A stretch of 27,819 nt of DNA from GCA-003244245 sp035463315 (GCA_035463315.1 DATHTJ010000268.1:1-27819), one strand, 5' to 3'. Positions 6,779 to 14,314 are shown, numbered from the stretch's first letter. Notes: generated by a model not told the origin, from the sequence alone. Numbers and translations are program-made.

Positions 6779-8413
6779 GTGATGGATGCGATCACGTCCA
6801 CGCCGGCCCCGCGTAATGAACCGGTCCGTGGCTACGCTCCAGGCTCACCGGAACGCGAGTCACTGACCCGCAGGCTCGCCGAGCTGGCCGCCCAGCGGAC
6901 CGAGCTGACCATGACCATCGGCGGCGTGCAGCGGATGGCAGGCGGGGAGCCCTTCGACGTGGTCGCCCCGCACCGGCACGCTCATGTGCTGGGGGCAAGC
7001 GCGCAGGCCAGCACCACTGACGTCGCCGATGCCGTCCGTGCCGCGATGCACGCCGCGCCGGCTTGGCGCGAGCTGCCCTTCGATGAGCGCGCCGCAGTCC
7101 TGCTGCGGGCCGCGGACCTCGCGGCCGGTCCATGGCGGGACACGCTCAACGCCGCCACCATGCTCGGCCAGTCAAAGTCGGTGCAGCAGGCCGAGGTCGA
7201 CGCGGCCTGCGAGCTGATCGACTTCTGGCGCTTCAATGTGCACTACGCCCGCCGGATCCTGGCGCAGCAGCCGGACTCGGCACCCGGCGAGTGGAACCGC
7301 ATGGACTACCGCCCGCTGGAGGGCTTCGTCACCGCGATCACCCCGTTCAACTTCACCGCGATCGCGGGGAACCTGCCCACCGCGCCCGCGCTGATGGGTA
7401 ACACGGTGGTGTGGAAGCCCACCCTCACCCAGCAGCTTGCCGCGCACTACACGCTGCGGCTGCTGGAGGCCGCCGGGTTGCCGCCGGGAGTGATCAACCT
7501 GGTCACCGGGCACGGCGCACCGGTCAGCGAGGTGGCACTGGCCGATCCCGACTTCGCCGGACTGCACTTCACCGGGTCCACCACGACCTTCAAGAAGCTG
7601 TGGCGCACCATCGCCGATCACCTGGACAGCTACCGCAGCTACCCGCGCATCGTGGGGGAGACCGGCGGCAAGGACTTCGTGGTGGCACACCCCTCGGCCG
7701 ACCCGGCCGCGCTGACGACGGCGCTGGTGCGCGGGGCGTTCGAGTACCAGGGCCAGAAGTGCTCCGCGGTCTCCCGCGCGTACGTCGCCCGGTCGCTGTG
7801 GGACGGCGGCCTGCGGGAACAGCTGGCCGACATGACGCGGACGATCAGCTATGGCGACGTCGCCGACCTGTCGAACTTCGGCGGTGCGGTGATCGACGCC
7901 CGGGCCTTCGCCAAGCACCGCGACCTCCTTGCCCGGGTCGCTACCGACCCGTCGATTGAGGTTCTCGCCGGTGGCGGTTGCGACGACTCGCAGGGATGGT
8001 TCGTGCAGCCCACGGTGCTGGTCGGTGGTGACCCCAAGCATGAGGTGTTCGCGACAGAGTATTTCGGGCCGATCCTCGCGGTGCACGTCTACCCCGACGC
8101 CGACTACGCCGCGATCCTCGACATGGTCGACTCCACCAGCCCGTATGCGCTGACCGGCGCGGTGTTCGCCACCGACCGAGCGGCGGTGGTGCAGGCGCAG
8201 TCGGCGCTGCGCTTCGCCGCGGGCAACTTCTATGTCAATGACAAGCCCACCGGGGCGGTCGTGAGTCGTCAGCCCTTCGGCGGGTCCCGCGCTTCGGGCA
8301 CCAACGACAAGGCCGGCTCACTGATCAACCTGCTGCGATGGACCAGTCCACGGGTGATCAAGGAGACATTCAATCCGCCGACTGACCACACCTACCCCCA
8401 CATGAGCACGTAG
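6779..8413 (+). CDS. pruA: L-glutamate gamma-semialdehyde dehydrogenase (P5C dehydrogenase)
   Basis: This 544-residue enzyme oxidises glutamate gamma-semialdehyde (in equilibrium with pyrroline-5-carboxylate) to glutamate with NAD+, the last step of proline catabolism. The length is normal for the family. Aldehyde dehydrogenase hallmarks are visible: the NAD-binding run TPFNFTAIAGNLPTAPALMG, the LHFTGSTTTF motif, the general base Glu294 in GETGGKDFVV, the catalytic Cys294-type residue here at Cys328 in GQKCSAVSRAYV, and the C-terminal QPFGGSRASGTNDKAG. The GTG at 6779 is supported by a -10 box 6 nt upstream; the adjacent ATG at 6782 is the alternative. No proline dehydrogenase gene (putB) lies next to it in this window, although the two are often adjacent. 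The last 44 bp overlap the convergent orphan gene. Confidence 0.96.
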   Translation: MMDAITSTPAPRNEPVRGYAPGSPERESLTRRLAELAAQRTELTMTIGGVQRMAGGEPFDVVAPHRHAHVLGASAQASTTDVADAVRAAMHAAPAWRELPFDERAAVLLRAADLAAGPWRDTLNAATMLGQSKSVQQAEVDAACELIDFWRFNVHYARRILAQQPDSAPGEWNRMDYRPLEGFVTAITPFNFTAIAGNLPTAPALMGNTVVWKPTLTQQLAAHYTLRLLEAAGLPPGVINLVTGHGAPVSEVALADPDFAGLHFTGSTTTFKKLWRTIADHLDSYRSYPRIVGETGGKDFVVAHPSADPAALTTALVRGAFEYQGQKCSAVSRAYVARSLWDGGLREQLADMTRTISYGDVADLSNFGGAVIDARAFAKHRDLLARVATDPSIEVLAGGGCDDSQGWFVQPTVLVGGDPKHEVFATEYFGPILAVHVYPDADYAAILDMVDSTSPYALTGAVFATDRAAVVQAQSALRFAAGNFYVNDKPTGAVVSRQPFGGSRASGTNDKAGSLINLLRWTSPRVIKETFNPPTDHTYPHMST

Positions 8414-8993
8414 TCCGCTGCTCGTCGGTTGGGGCAGCACTGGACGTTACCGACTGAGTGGCCTCTCCATCACGATGGGGAGGCTGGGCACCTATAAAGA
8501 TGGAGTCGAGCTCGGCAACAAAGGACTTCACTAGTCGAGGTTTCGTGTCCTCAAGAACGTAGTCAAAATATCTCATCTGGACACCGAGAGCTATCCAGCC
8601 TCGCCATTTTATCCACGTCTCGTCATCGATCCACCCCTTTTTGTGCAACTGAAAAGTCTGCTCAAAGATCTCAATTGCGGCTCGCACGTATCTATAACAA
8701 TTCTTTTCTTCGGCAGTCATCGCGCTCCATGCGCCCCACGTCGACGCCGCCTGCGCTTTGTCGAGATCACGTCTTCGATTCTCGTCCAGGTCTACCCAGA
8801 CATCATTGAGAACCGGCTTCTCGTCAGATTCACGAAGAAGATCCACATACTGCCTGGACAGCAGATAGTATAACTCGTGACCTTGCACGAATACTTGATT
8901 CTTAGCCTGACGGCGTTGAAATAAAACCTGCAGGCCAACGAAGATTAAGCTCGGGCCAAGCACGACGATCTGTATCAGCTGGAATACATCCAC
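8370..8993 (-). CDS. Membrane-anchored orphan protein of unknown function, lower GC
   Basis: This encodes 207 residues from a GTG at 8991-8993, with GGAGG four bases upstream. The N-terminus is one membrane helix (residues about 5-25, LIQIVVLGPSLIFVGLQVLF). A cationic stretch (QRRQAK) and a helical, charged, Trp/Tyr-rich cytoplasmic domain follow (WGAWSAMTAEEKNCYRYVRA, WIDDETWIKWRGWIALG). The C-terminal 45 residues are low complexity and include a CSCGGRCG cluster; this part overlaps the pruA 3' end and may be a recent extension. Codons ending in A or T are far commoner than in neighbours, which suggests horizontal acquisition. I cannot name the family. Such single-helix orphans are common in actinobacterial accessory regions. 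Confidence 0.75.
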   Translation of the reverse strand: MDVFQLIQIVVLGPSLIFVGLQVLFQRRQAKNQVFVQGHELYYLLSRQYVDLLRESDEKPVLNDVWVDLDENRRRDLDKAQAASTWGAWSAMTAEEKNCYRYVRAAIEIFEQTFQLHKKGWIDDETWIKWRGWIALGVQMRYFDYVLEDTKPRLVKSFVAELDSIFIGAQPPHRDGEATQSVTSSAAPTDEQRTTCSCGGRCGQSAD

Positions 8994-9309
8994 GGGGCCT
9001 CCATAAGGTCAGCGGAACGATGCTCGACGTGCGTGGCGACCAGCACGATCGGTGACTGTGCGGCCCCGCGCTGTGATGATATCCAGCCAGTAGTGAAGCT
9101 TACCTTACTCCGGTCGAGCCGGAATATCACATCAACAGGAACAAAGATCGATTAGTCAGAAAGAATTGGCGGGCGGCGTGGTGGATCTGCTGGTCACCAA
9201 AACCCGATGCGCTTAGGCGCATCTGCGCGCAGGGTCGACTTGGATGAGTGTCTGTCGCAGGCAAACCCACAAGCCCGCCGCTGCGAGCTTCCAAGCTCGT
9301 GGCCCAAGG
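8994..9309. other. Gene-free stretch with two small hairpins
   Basis: I see no supported gene here. Two hairpins are present: GATGCGC-ttag-GCGCATC at 9206-9223 and CGAGCT-tcca-AGCTCG at 9284-9299. The second lies 11 nt downstream of the rsgA stop and could help end that transcript, although no U-run follows. The part near 9060-9170 is AT-richer, like the orphan gene beside it, and may hold that gene's promoter. Confidence 0.5.
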
Positions 9310-10260
9310 TTAACCGGACTCGGCGAGTGCGGTGAGCAGGCCTCGGACGGACATTGCTCGGCGGTGCGGGGCACCGTCGAGGTCGTCCAGCGCGCACTCC
9401 GGGTCGGCGGGTGGGCCAAGGTGGGTGCAGCCTCGCGGGCAGTTCACGATCGCCTCGGCCAGGTCGCCGAAGGCGCGGACCACATCGTCGGGCGTCACGT
9501 GGGCCAGCCCGAAGGAACGGATCCCCGGGGTGTCCACCACCCACCCGCCACCGGGCAGCGGCATCGCCACCGCGGAGCTGGAGGTGTGCCGGCCCTTGCC
9601 CACCCCACTGACCGCCGCAGTCGCCCGGAAAGAGTCCGGCACCAGCCGGTTCACCAGCGTCGACTTGCCCACCCCGGAGTGTCCGACCAGGACCGAGACC
9701 TGGCCCGCCAGCCGCGCCCGCACTGCATCTACCCCGATCTCCGGGGCGGTCACGAGCACCGGCAGGTCCAGCGCCGCGTACCGCTCCAGCACCGCGTCCG
9801 GTGCGGCGAGGTCCCGCTTGGTCAGGCAGAGCACCGGTGCCAGGCCCCCGGCGTAGCCCGCCACCAGGCACCGGTCGATCAGCCCGGTGCGCGGCGGCGG
9901 ATCAGCCAGCGAGGCCACGATGAGCAGCTGCTCGGCGTTGGCCACCACGATCCGCTCGTAGGGGTCGGTGTCGTCGGCCGTGCGGCGCAGCACGCTGGAC
10001 CGCTCGTCGACCCGGACGATCCGGGCCAGCCCATCCGGTGCGCCGCTGACCTCGCCGACCAGCCCGACCCGGTCACCCACCGCCACCGGGGTGCGCCCTA
10101 GCTCGCGGGCCCGCATCGCGGTCACCCGGACGGTCGGGTCGCCATCGGGCGCGCAGGTCCACCGGCCGCGGTCCACCGCCACCACCATCGCGGGTGTCGC
10201 GTCGGCGTGCTCGGGGCGGCGCTTGGTGCGCGGGCGGGAACCGCGCCGCCCCGGCCGCAC
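9310..10260 (-). CDS. rsgA: Ribosome small-subunit-dependent GTPase A
   Basis: RsgA is a circularly permuted GTPase that checks and releases from the maturing 30S subunit. The permuted order G4-G1-G3 is visible: LCLTKRD (G4), GHSGVGKSTLVN (G1/P-loop) and VVDTPGIRSFGL (G3). An N-terminal OB-fold precedes them, and a C-terminal zinc-binding set NCPRGCTHLGPP..EC supplies the Cys-Cys-His-Cys ligands. The GTG at 10258-10260 gives 316 residues. The conserved N-terminal segment LDESDVR, which I recall from actinobacterial RsgA, is encoded in frame upstream of it. The only start-like codon there is a CTG at 10318-10320 that overlaps the aroA stop in a CTGA arrangement, which would give 336 residues. 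The gene is downstream of aroA in one operon. Confidence 0.93.
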   Translation of the reverse strand: MRPGRRGSRPRTKRRPEHADATPAMVVAVDRGRWTCAPDGDPTVRVTAMRARELGRTPVAVGDRVGLVGEVSGAPDGLARIVRVDERSSVLRRTADDTDPYERIVVANAEQLLIVASLADPPPRTGLIDRCLVAGYAGGLAPVLCLTKRDLAAPDAVLERYAALDLPVLVTAPEIGVDAVRARLAGQVSVLVGHSGVGKSTLVNRLVPDSFRATAAVSGVGKGRHTSSSAVAMPLPGGGWVVDTPGIRSFGLAHVTPDDVVRAFGDLAEAIVNCPRGCTHLGPPADPECALDDLDGAPHRRAMSVRGLLTALAESG

Positions 10261-10316
10261 CCGGACGTCGGATTCGTCGAGGTTGTGACCACCGCGGGGG
10301 CCGCTCCCGGGCCGGC

Positions 10317-11609
10317 TCAGCCCGCACCACCGGCCAGCATCGTCGACCAGCTCACGGGGAACTCCGGCAGCGTCTTGGTCGTCGCGGTGATGTCGTCGAC
10401 CGTGATCCCGGGCACCACCAGGCCGAGGATCGCGCCCGCGGTCGCCATCCGATGATCGGCGTAGACGGCCCAGGGTCGGCCGGGATCCGCGCGCAACGGC
10501 CGGGGGCGGATCTCCAGGCCGTCGGGGGTCTCGCGGACGTCGCCGCCCAGGGCCCCGATCTCGGTGGCGAGCGCAGCCAACCGGTCGGCCTCGTGGCCGC
10601 GCAGGTGGGCTATCCCGCGCAGTCGCGAAGGCCCGGTGGCCAGTGCGGCCAGCGCCGCCACTGTGGGGGTGAGCTCCCCGACGTCGTGCAGGTCGGCATC
10701 CACGCCGTCAAGTCGGTCGGGCCCGGTGACGGTGAGCCCGTGCTCATCAAGCTGCACCCGGGCGCCCATCCGGGCCAGCAGCGGGCGGATCGCGTCGCCG
10801 GCCTGGGTGGTGCGCCGTGGCCAGCCCGGCACGGTGACCTCCCCGCCGGTGACCACGGCGGCGGCCAGGAACACCGTCGCGTTGGACAGGTCGGGCTCGA
10901 CGTCATAGTCACCGCCGGCGACGGGGCCAGGGGCCACCTGCCACCACGTGGCGCCGTCGGTGTCCACCTCCACCCCACGGTCGGTCAGCATCTGCACGGT
11001 CATCTCGATATGCGGCAGGGACGGGACCGGCGGGCCGTCGTGGTGGACCGTGATGCCGGCGTCGTACCCGGCGGCGGACAGCAGCAATCCGGAGACGAAC
11101 TGTGAGGAGCCCGACGCGTCGATCCGCACCTCGCCGCCGGGCAGCCGGCCGGTGCCGTGCAGCACGAACGGCAGTGCGTCCCCATCGAGGCGGCAACCCA
11201 GCGCCCGCAGCGCCCCGAGCACAGCGCCCATCGGTCGCTGCCGGGCCCGCTCGTCGCCGTCGAAGCGGACCGGGCCGTTGGCCAGCGCGGCCAGCGGCGG
11301 GACGAAGCGCATGACGGTGCCGGCCAGCCCGCAGTCCACCGTGGCGGGCCCGCGCAGCCCGCCGTGCGCGGCCACCTCCAGCTGGTCACCGCGGCAGGTC
11401 ACCGATACCCCCAGGGCACGCAGCGCATCGGCCATCAGATCGGTGTCCCGGCTGCGCAGCGCCCCCCGGACGGTGCCACCGGTGCCGGCCAGGGCGGCCA
11501 GTAGCAGCGCCCGATTGGTGATCGACTTCGATCCCGGCACGGTGACGGTGGCCCGCACCGGTCCTCGTGCCAGTGGCGCGGCCCACGGTAGCTGGGTGAA
11601 GGTCGTCAT
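10317..11609 (-). CDS. aroA: 3-phosphoshikimate 1-carboxyvinyltransferase (EPSP synthase)
   Basis: AroA joins phosphoenolpyruvate to shikimate-3-phosphate in the pathway to aromatic amino acids. The 430-residue product has the expected motifs: VPGSKSITNRALLLAALA near the N-terminus (PEP and shikimate-3-phosphate binding), CGLAGTVMRFVPPLAAL, DGDERARQRPM, ASGSSQFVSGLLLSA, EPDLSNATVFLAAA, GHEADRLAALATE and DHRMATAGAILG. The start is the ATG at 11607-11609 (MTTFTQLPW); the longer frame to 11720 would enter the divergent SRAP gene. A candidate -10 (GATGAT, minus strand, 11616-11621) lies 6 nt upstream, so the gene is probably leaderless. Its stop abuts rsgA, suggesting co-transcription. Confidence 0.97.
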   Translation of the reverse strand: MTTFTQLPWAAPLARGPVRATVTVPGSKSITNRALLLAALAGTGGTVRGALRSRDTDLMADALRALGVSVTCRGDQLEVAAHGGLRGPATVDCGLAGTVMRFVPPLAALANGPVRFDGDERARQRPMGAVLGALRALGCRLDGDALPFVLHGTGRLPGGEVRIDASGSSQFVSGLLLSAAGYDAGITVHHDGPPVPSLPHIEMTVQMLTDRGVEVDTDGATWWQVAPGPVAGGDYDVEPDLSNATVFLAAAVVTGGEVTVPGWPRRTTQAGDAIRPLLARMGARVQLDEHGLTVTGPDRLDGVDADLHDVGELTPTVAALAALATGPSRLRGIAHLRGHEADRLAALATEIGALGGDVRETPDGLEIRPRPLRADPGRPWAVYADHRMATAGAILGLVVPGITVDDITATTKTLPEFPVSWSTMLAGGAG

Positions 11610-11615
11610 GGCGCC

Positions 11616-11621
11616 ATCATC
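11616..11621 (-). promoter_or_regulatory. Candidate -10 box for leaderless aroA
   Basis: On the minus strand GATGAT lies 6 nt upstream of the aroA ATG, and no Shine-Dalgarno sequence is visible. The hexamer keeps the two best-conserved -10 positions (A at 2, T at 6). Confidence 0.4.
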
Positions 11622-11636
11622 CCGCACCCGGCGTGC

Positions 11637-11642
11637 CACGAT
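11637..11642 (+). promoter_or_regulatory. Candidate -10 box for leaderless SRAP gene
   Basis: CACGAT lies 7 nt before the ATG at 11650, with no Shine-Dalgarno sequence. It differs from the common actinobacterial TACGAT at one position. Its promoter must share DNA with the divergent aroA promoter, since only 40 bp separate the two start codons. Confidence 0.45.
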
Positions 11643-11649
11643 GGCCCCT

Positions 11650-12408
11650 ATGTGCGGCAGATACGCCTCGACCAGAGATCCCGCGACGCTGGCCATCGAG
11701 TTCGACGCTGTCGATGGCACCGACGGTGCCGCGCCCAGCGCGGACTACAACGTCGCCCCGACTAAGCCGGTGCTCTCAGTCGTGACCCGGCATCCGCGCG
11801 ACGCGCAGGGAATCCCCGACCGGGACCGCACGGTGCGCAGCATCCGGGTGATGCGCTGGGGACTGGTGCCGCACTGGGCCAAGGATCCGAGCATCGGATC
11901 CCGGATGATCAACGCGCGCGCCGAGAGCGCAGCCACCAAGCCCGCCTTCCGGGATCCGGTGGCTCGGCGGCGCTGCCTGCTGCCGGCCGACGGCTGGTAC
12001 GAGTGGCAGGCCGGGTCCGGGGGTCGTAAGCAGCCGTTCTTCATCACCCCGGCGGATGGCTCTGGGCTCGCCCTGGCCGGGTTGTGGTCGACCTGGCGTC
12101 CCGCTGATGCGCCAGAGCAGGTGCTGGTGAGCTGCGCGGTGCTCACCACCGACGCGGTCGGTCCGCTGGCCGAGGTCCACGACCGGATGCCGCTGATCCT
12201 GCCCACCCAAGCGTGGGCGGCCTGGCTGGATCCCGACTCCGACGATCCCGGCCCGCTGCTCGCGCCACCGCCCGCGCAGCTGGTGGCTGCGCTGGAGCTG
12301 CGGCCGGTGTCCACGGCGGTGAACGACGTCCGCCGCGACGGCCCCGCACTGGTGGAACGGATCGAGCCGGAGCAGCCCCCGCTGCTGAACCTGGACCAGG
12401 TCCGATGA
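11650..12408 (+). CDS. SOS-response-associated peptidase (SRAP; HMCES/YedK family)
   Basis: SRAP proteins crosslink covalently to abasic sites in single-stranded DNA through Cys2 after removal of Met1, protecting the lesion. The 252-residue product begins MCGRYAST, with Cys2 in place. It shows the other conserved elements: YNVAPTKPV, MRWGLVPHWAKDPSIGSRMI, NARAESAATKPAFRD, the active-site Glu in DGWYEWQ, and VHDRMPLIL, whose His completes the site. The start is fixed by Cys2 chemistry; an open frame continues upstream to 10948 only as an aroA antisense shadow. The gene is divergent from aroA and overlaps the next gene by ATGA. It corresponds to Rv3226c in the locus I recall. Confidence 0.95.
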   Translation: MCGRYASTRDPATLAIEFDAVDGTDGAAPSADYNVAPTKPVLSVVTRHPRDAQGIPDRDRTVRSIRVMRWGLVPHWAKDPSIGSRMINARAESAATKPAFRDPVARRRCLLPADGWYEWQAGSGGRKQPFFITPADGSGLALAGLWSTWRPADAPEQVLVSCAVLTTDAVGPLAEVHDRMPLILPTQAWAAWLDPDSDDPGPLLAPPPAQLVAALELRPVSTAVNDVRRDGPALVERIEPEQPPLLNLDQVR

Positions 12409-13016
12409 CCGGGCTGACCGTCACGACGCCGCACGGCCCGGCCCACGCCGAGCTGCACTGCTGCCCGCAAGGCACTGCTGCGCTGCTGCTCGGGCACGGC
12501 GCGGGTGGCTCCACCGGCGCTCCCGACCTGGTGGCCGCAACCAGGTCGGCGATTGCCGCCGGGGTGCACGTGGCCCTGGTCACGCAGCCTTACCGGGTCG
12601 CGGGCCGGCGGACCCCGGCGCCGGCCCGGCAGCTCGACCAGGCGTGGCTGGCCGTCGCCGCGCACCTGGCGGACGGGGTCTTCGCCGATCTTCCCCTGAT
12701 CTTCGGGGGCCGGTCCTCGGGAGCCAGGGTGGCGTGTCGCACCGCGGCGGCGGGGGCTGCCGAGGCCGTGCTCTGCCTGGCGTTCCCGGTGCATCCACCG
12801 GGGCGGCCGGACCGCAGCCGGATGGACGAGCTGGCCGGGGTGGAGGTGCCGGTGCTGGTCGTGCAGGGCGAGCGGGATCCGTTCGGCCGCCCAGAGCCGG
12901 CCGCCGGGCGGGAGGTCGTGCTGCTGCCCGGTGACCACTCGCTCAAGACCGACCCCGGCGCGGTGGGGCGCGCGGTGGCGGAGTGGCTGTCGCGCCGGCT
13001 CAGGCCGCTGGGTTGA
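12405..13016 (+). CDS. Alpha/beta-hydrolase, KANL3/Tex30-like
   Basis: This encodes 203 residues from an ATG that overlaps the SRAP stop (ATGA), so the two genes are probably translated together. The fold is alpha/beta hydrolase: an oxyanion-type HGAGG early (LLLGHGAGGSTGAPDL), the nucleophile elbow GGRSSGARV with the second Ser as the expected nucleophile, an acid candidate in VVQGERDPFG, and the His in LLPGDHSLK. This dienelactone-hydrolase/KANL3-like subgroup is widespread, with unknown substrates in bacteria. No signal peptide is present, so it is cytoplasmic. The 3' end lies 8 bp before the SigR-type promoter. Confidence 0.85.
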   Translation: MTGLTVTTPHGPAHAELHCCPQGTAALLLGHGAGGSTGAPDLVAATRSAIAAGVHVALVTQPYRVAGRRTPAPARQLDQAWLAVAAHLADGVFADLPLIFGGRSSGARVACRTAAAGAAEAVLCLAFPVHPPGRPDRSRMDELAGVEVPVLVVQGERDPFGRPEPAAGREVVLLPGDHSLKTDPGAVGRAVAEWLSRRLRPLG

Positions 13017-13023
13017 TGGGTCT

Positions 13024-13049
13024 GGAATGCGGGTGCCGGGTGGGGCGTT
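13024..13049 (+). promoter_or_regulatory. SigR-dependent promoter (autoregulatory) upstream of sigR
   Basis: GGAAT at 13024-13028 and GTT at 13047-13049 are separated by exactly 18 bp. This is the published consensus for SigR/SigH-type ECF sigma factors (GGAAT-N18/19-GTT). It lies upstream of sigR itself, as at the autoregulated sigRp2 promoter of Streptomyces coelicolor. Initiation about 7-9 bp after the -10 element would place the transcript start at or next to the GTG at 13059. Confidence 0.8.
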
Positions 13050-13202
13050 GCTCGGGCCGTGGTGCCCACAGTCCAGCAAGTCCGCCGTCCAACCCGCGAT
13101 CGCGCGGCGCGGCAGCCCATGCCTCTTTCGCCAGGCCGAGCGTCCCGCTGGCGCGTACCCTCAACCACCAATGCATACCTGGGCATGGAGGGGGTCGGAG
13201 TG

Positions 13203-13910
13203 ATGGCGGCCGACAGCGCAGAACCCGCCCAGCCCGGGCAGCCCACATCGAGCCCCGTCAGAACCCCGGAAAGGACTACAGTGCCGCCGGACAGCGCGGG
13301 CCAGGGCGTCGAAGATCGGGATGTCCAGGAGACGCCCGAGCAGCGCACCGCGCGCTTCGAGCGCGACGCCATGCCCTTGCTTGATCAGCTCTATGCGGCG
13401 GCATTGCGGATGACCCGCAACCCGGCCGATGCCGAGGATCTCGTGCAGGAGACCTACCTCAGGGCATACGGCGCCTTCAAGTCCTTCCGGGCGGGCACCA
13501 ACCTGAGGGCGTGGCTGTACCGCATCCTGACCAATACGTATATCAACGGGTACCGCAAGCGGCAGCGGCAGCCAGCTGTCCAACCCACCGAGGAGATCAC
13601 CGACTGGCAGCTCGCCCAGGCTGAGCAGCACACCTCGTTGGGCCTGCGTTCGGCGGAGATGGAGGCGCTGGACCGGTTGCCCGACTCCGACGTCAAAGAC
13701 GCCCTGAGCCAACTGGCGGAGGACTTCCGGATGGCTGTATACCTGGCCGACGTCGAGGGTTTCGCGTACAAGGAGATCGCCGAGATCATGGGTACCCCGA
13801 TCGGAACCGTGATGTCGCGGTTGCACCGGGGGCGCAAGCAGCTGCGCGACATGCTCACCGGGGTGGCCCGCGAGCGGGGCTTCCTGCGCGATGCGGAGGT
13901 GGCGTCGTGA
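13203..13910 (+). CDS. sigR: ECF sigma factor of the SigR/SigH thiol-oxidative-stress family
   Basis: SigR directs RNA polymerase to thioredoxin and other redox genes when released from RsrA by disulfide stress. Region 2 is intact: LYAAALRMTRNPADAEDLVQ followed by NLRAWLYRILTNTYINGYRK. Region 4 carries VYLADVEGFAYKEIAEIMGT then PIGTVMSRLHRGRKQ. Three in-frame starts compete. ATG 13203 has an AGGGGG upstream (235 residues). GTG 13281 has the excellent GGAAAGGA with a 5-nt gap (209 residues, close to mycobacterial SigH). GTG 13059 lies at the predicted SigR-dependent transcript start (283 residues). Streptomyces coelicolor makes a stable short form and an unstable long form (SigR') in just this way. 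The stop overlaps rsrA by GTGA. Confidence 0.96.
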   Translation: MAADSAEPAQPGQPTSSPVRTPERTTVPPDSAGQGVEDRDVQETPEQRTARFERDAMPLLDQLYAAALRMTRNPADAEDLVQETYLRAYGAFKSFRAGTNLRAWLYRILTNTYINGYRKRQRQPAVQPTEEITDWQLAQAEQHTSLGLRSAEMEALDRLPDSDVKDALSQLAEDFRMAVYLADVEGFAYKEIAEIMGTPIGTVMSRLHRGRKQLRDMLTGVARERGFLRDAEVAS

Positions 13911-14269
13911 GCTGCGGAGAACCCCACGACACCGACTGCCGCGAAGTGCTCGCCGAGCTGTGGCTGTTCTTGGACAACGAGTGCAACCACGAGCGGCGGG
14001 AGCTGCTGAAGCGACACTTGGACGAGTGCGGCCCGTGCCTGGAGGAACTCGGTCTCGATGAGCATCTCAAGGCGTTGCTGGCCCGTAAGTGCGGTGGCGA
14101 CCACGCACCCGACACGCTCAAGCAGAGACTGCGCCAGTCGATCCGGGAGATCATGATGCGCCAGGCAGTCCTCGGCGCTGAGGTGGCCGTCGAGCAGGGC
14201 GACGACGGCACCGTCGTGGAGGTTGCCATCAGCGTCGAAAGCCACGCCTGGCCGTCACCCGAGCGTTGA
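13907..14269 (+). CDS. rsrA: Redox-sensing zinc anti-sigma factor of SigR
   Basis: This is a 120-residue ZAS-family anti-sigma factor. In the reduced, zinc-bound state it sequesters SigR; oxidation forms a disulfide and releases it. With the GTG at 13907 as residue 1, Cys3, Cys11, His37, Cys41 and Cys44 fall at the same numbers as in Streptomyces coelicolor RsrA (CREVLAEL..., HLDECGPC). This strongly supports the start. Of the later Cys pair at 61-62 in RsrA only Cys62 is present (Lys61 here); those residues are not essential for sensing. An additional Cys26 occurs. The start codon overlaps the sigR stop (GTGA), consistent with coupled, near-stoichiometric synthesis. Confidence 0.95.
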   Translation: MSCGEPHDTDCREVLAELWLFLDNECNHERRELLKRHLDECGPCLEELGLDEHLKALLARKCGGDHAPDTLKQRLRQSIREIMMRQAVLGAEVAVEQGDDGTVVEVAISVESHAWPSPER

Positions 14270-14287
14270 GCTCACCAGGACCCACCG

Positions 14288-14314
14288 GGGCCCGTCACAC
14301 GCGCTGACGGGCCC
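14288..14314. terminator. Hairpin terminator between rsrA and bL37 genes
   Basis: A perfect 10-bp stem (gggcccgtca / tgacgggccc) with a 7-nt loop lies between two convergent genes, 18 nt after the rsrA stop and 9 nt after the bL37 stop. It lacks a U-run, as many actinobacterial terminators do, and could serve both directions. Confidence 0.75.

Noticed and set aside
7172..8086. 304-residue minus-strand open frame inside pruA
   Set aside because: Shadow of a high-GC gene; no motif and no ribosome binding site.
11745..13079. 444-residue minus-strand open frame
   Set aside because: Antisense to the SRAP and hydrolase genes, both of which have clear family motifs; its residues are low-complexity.
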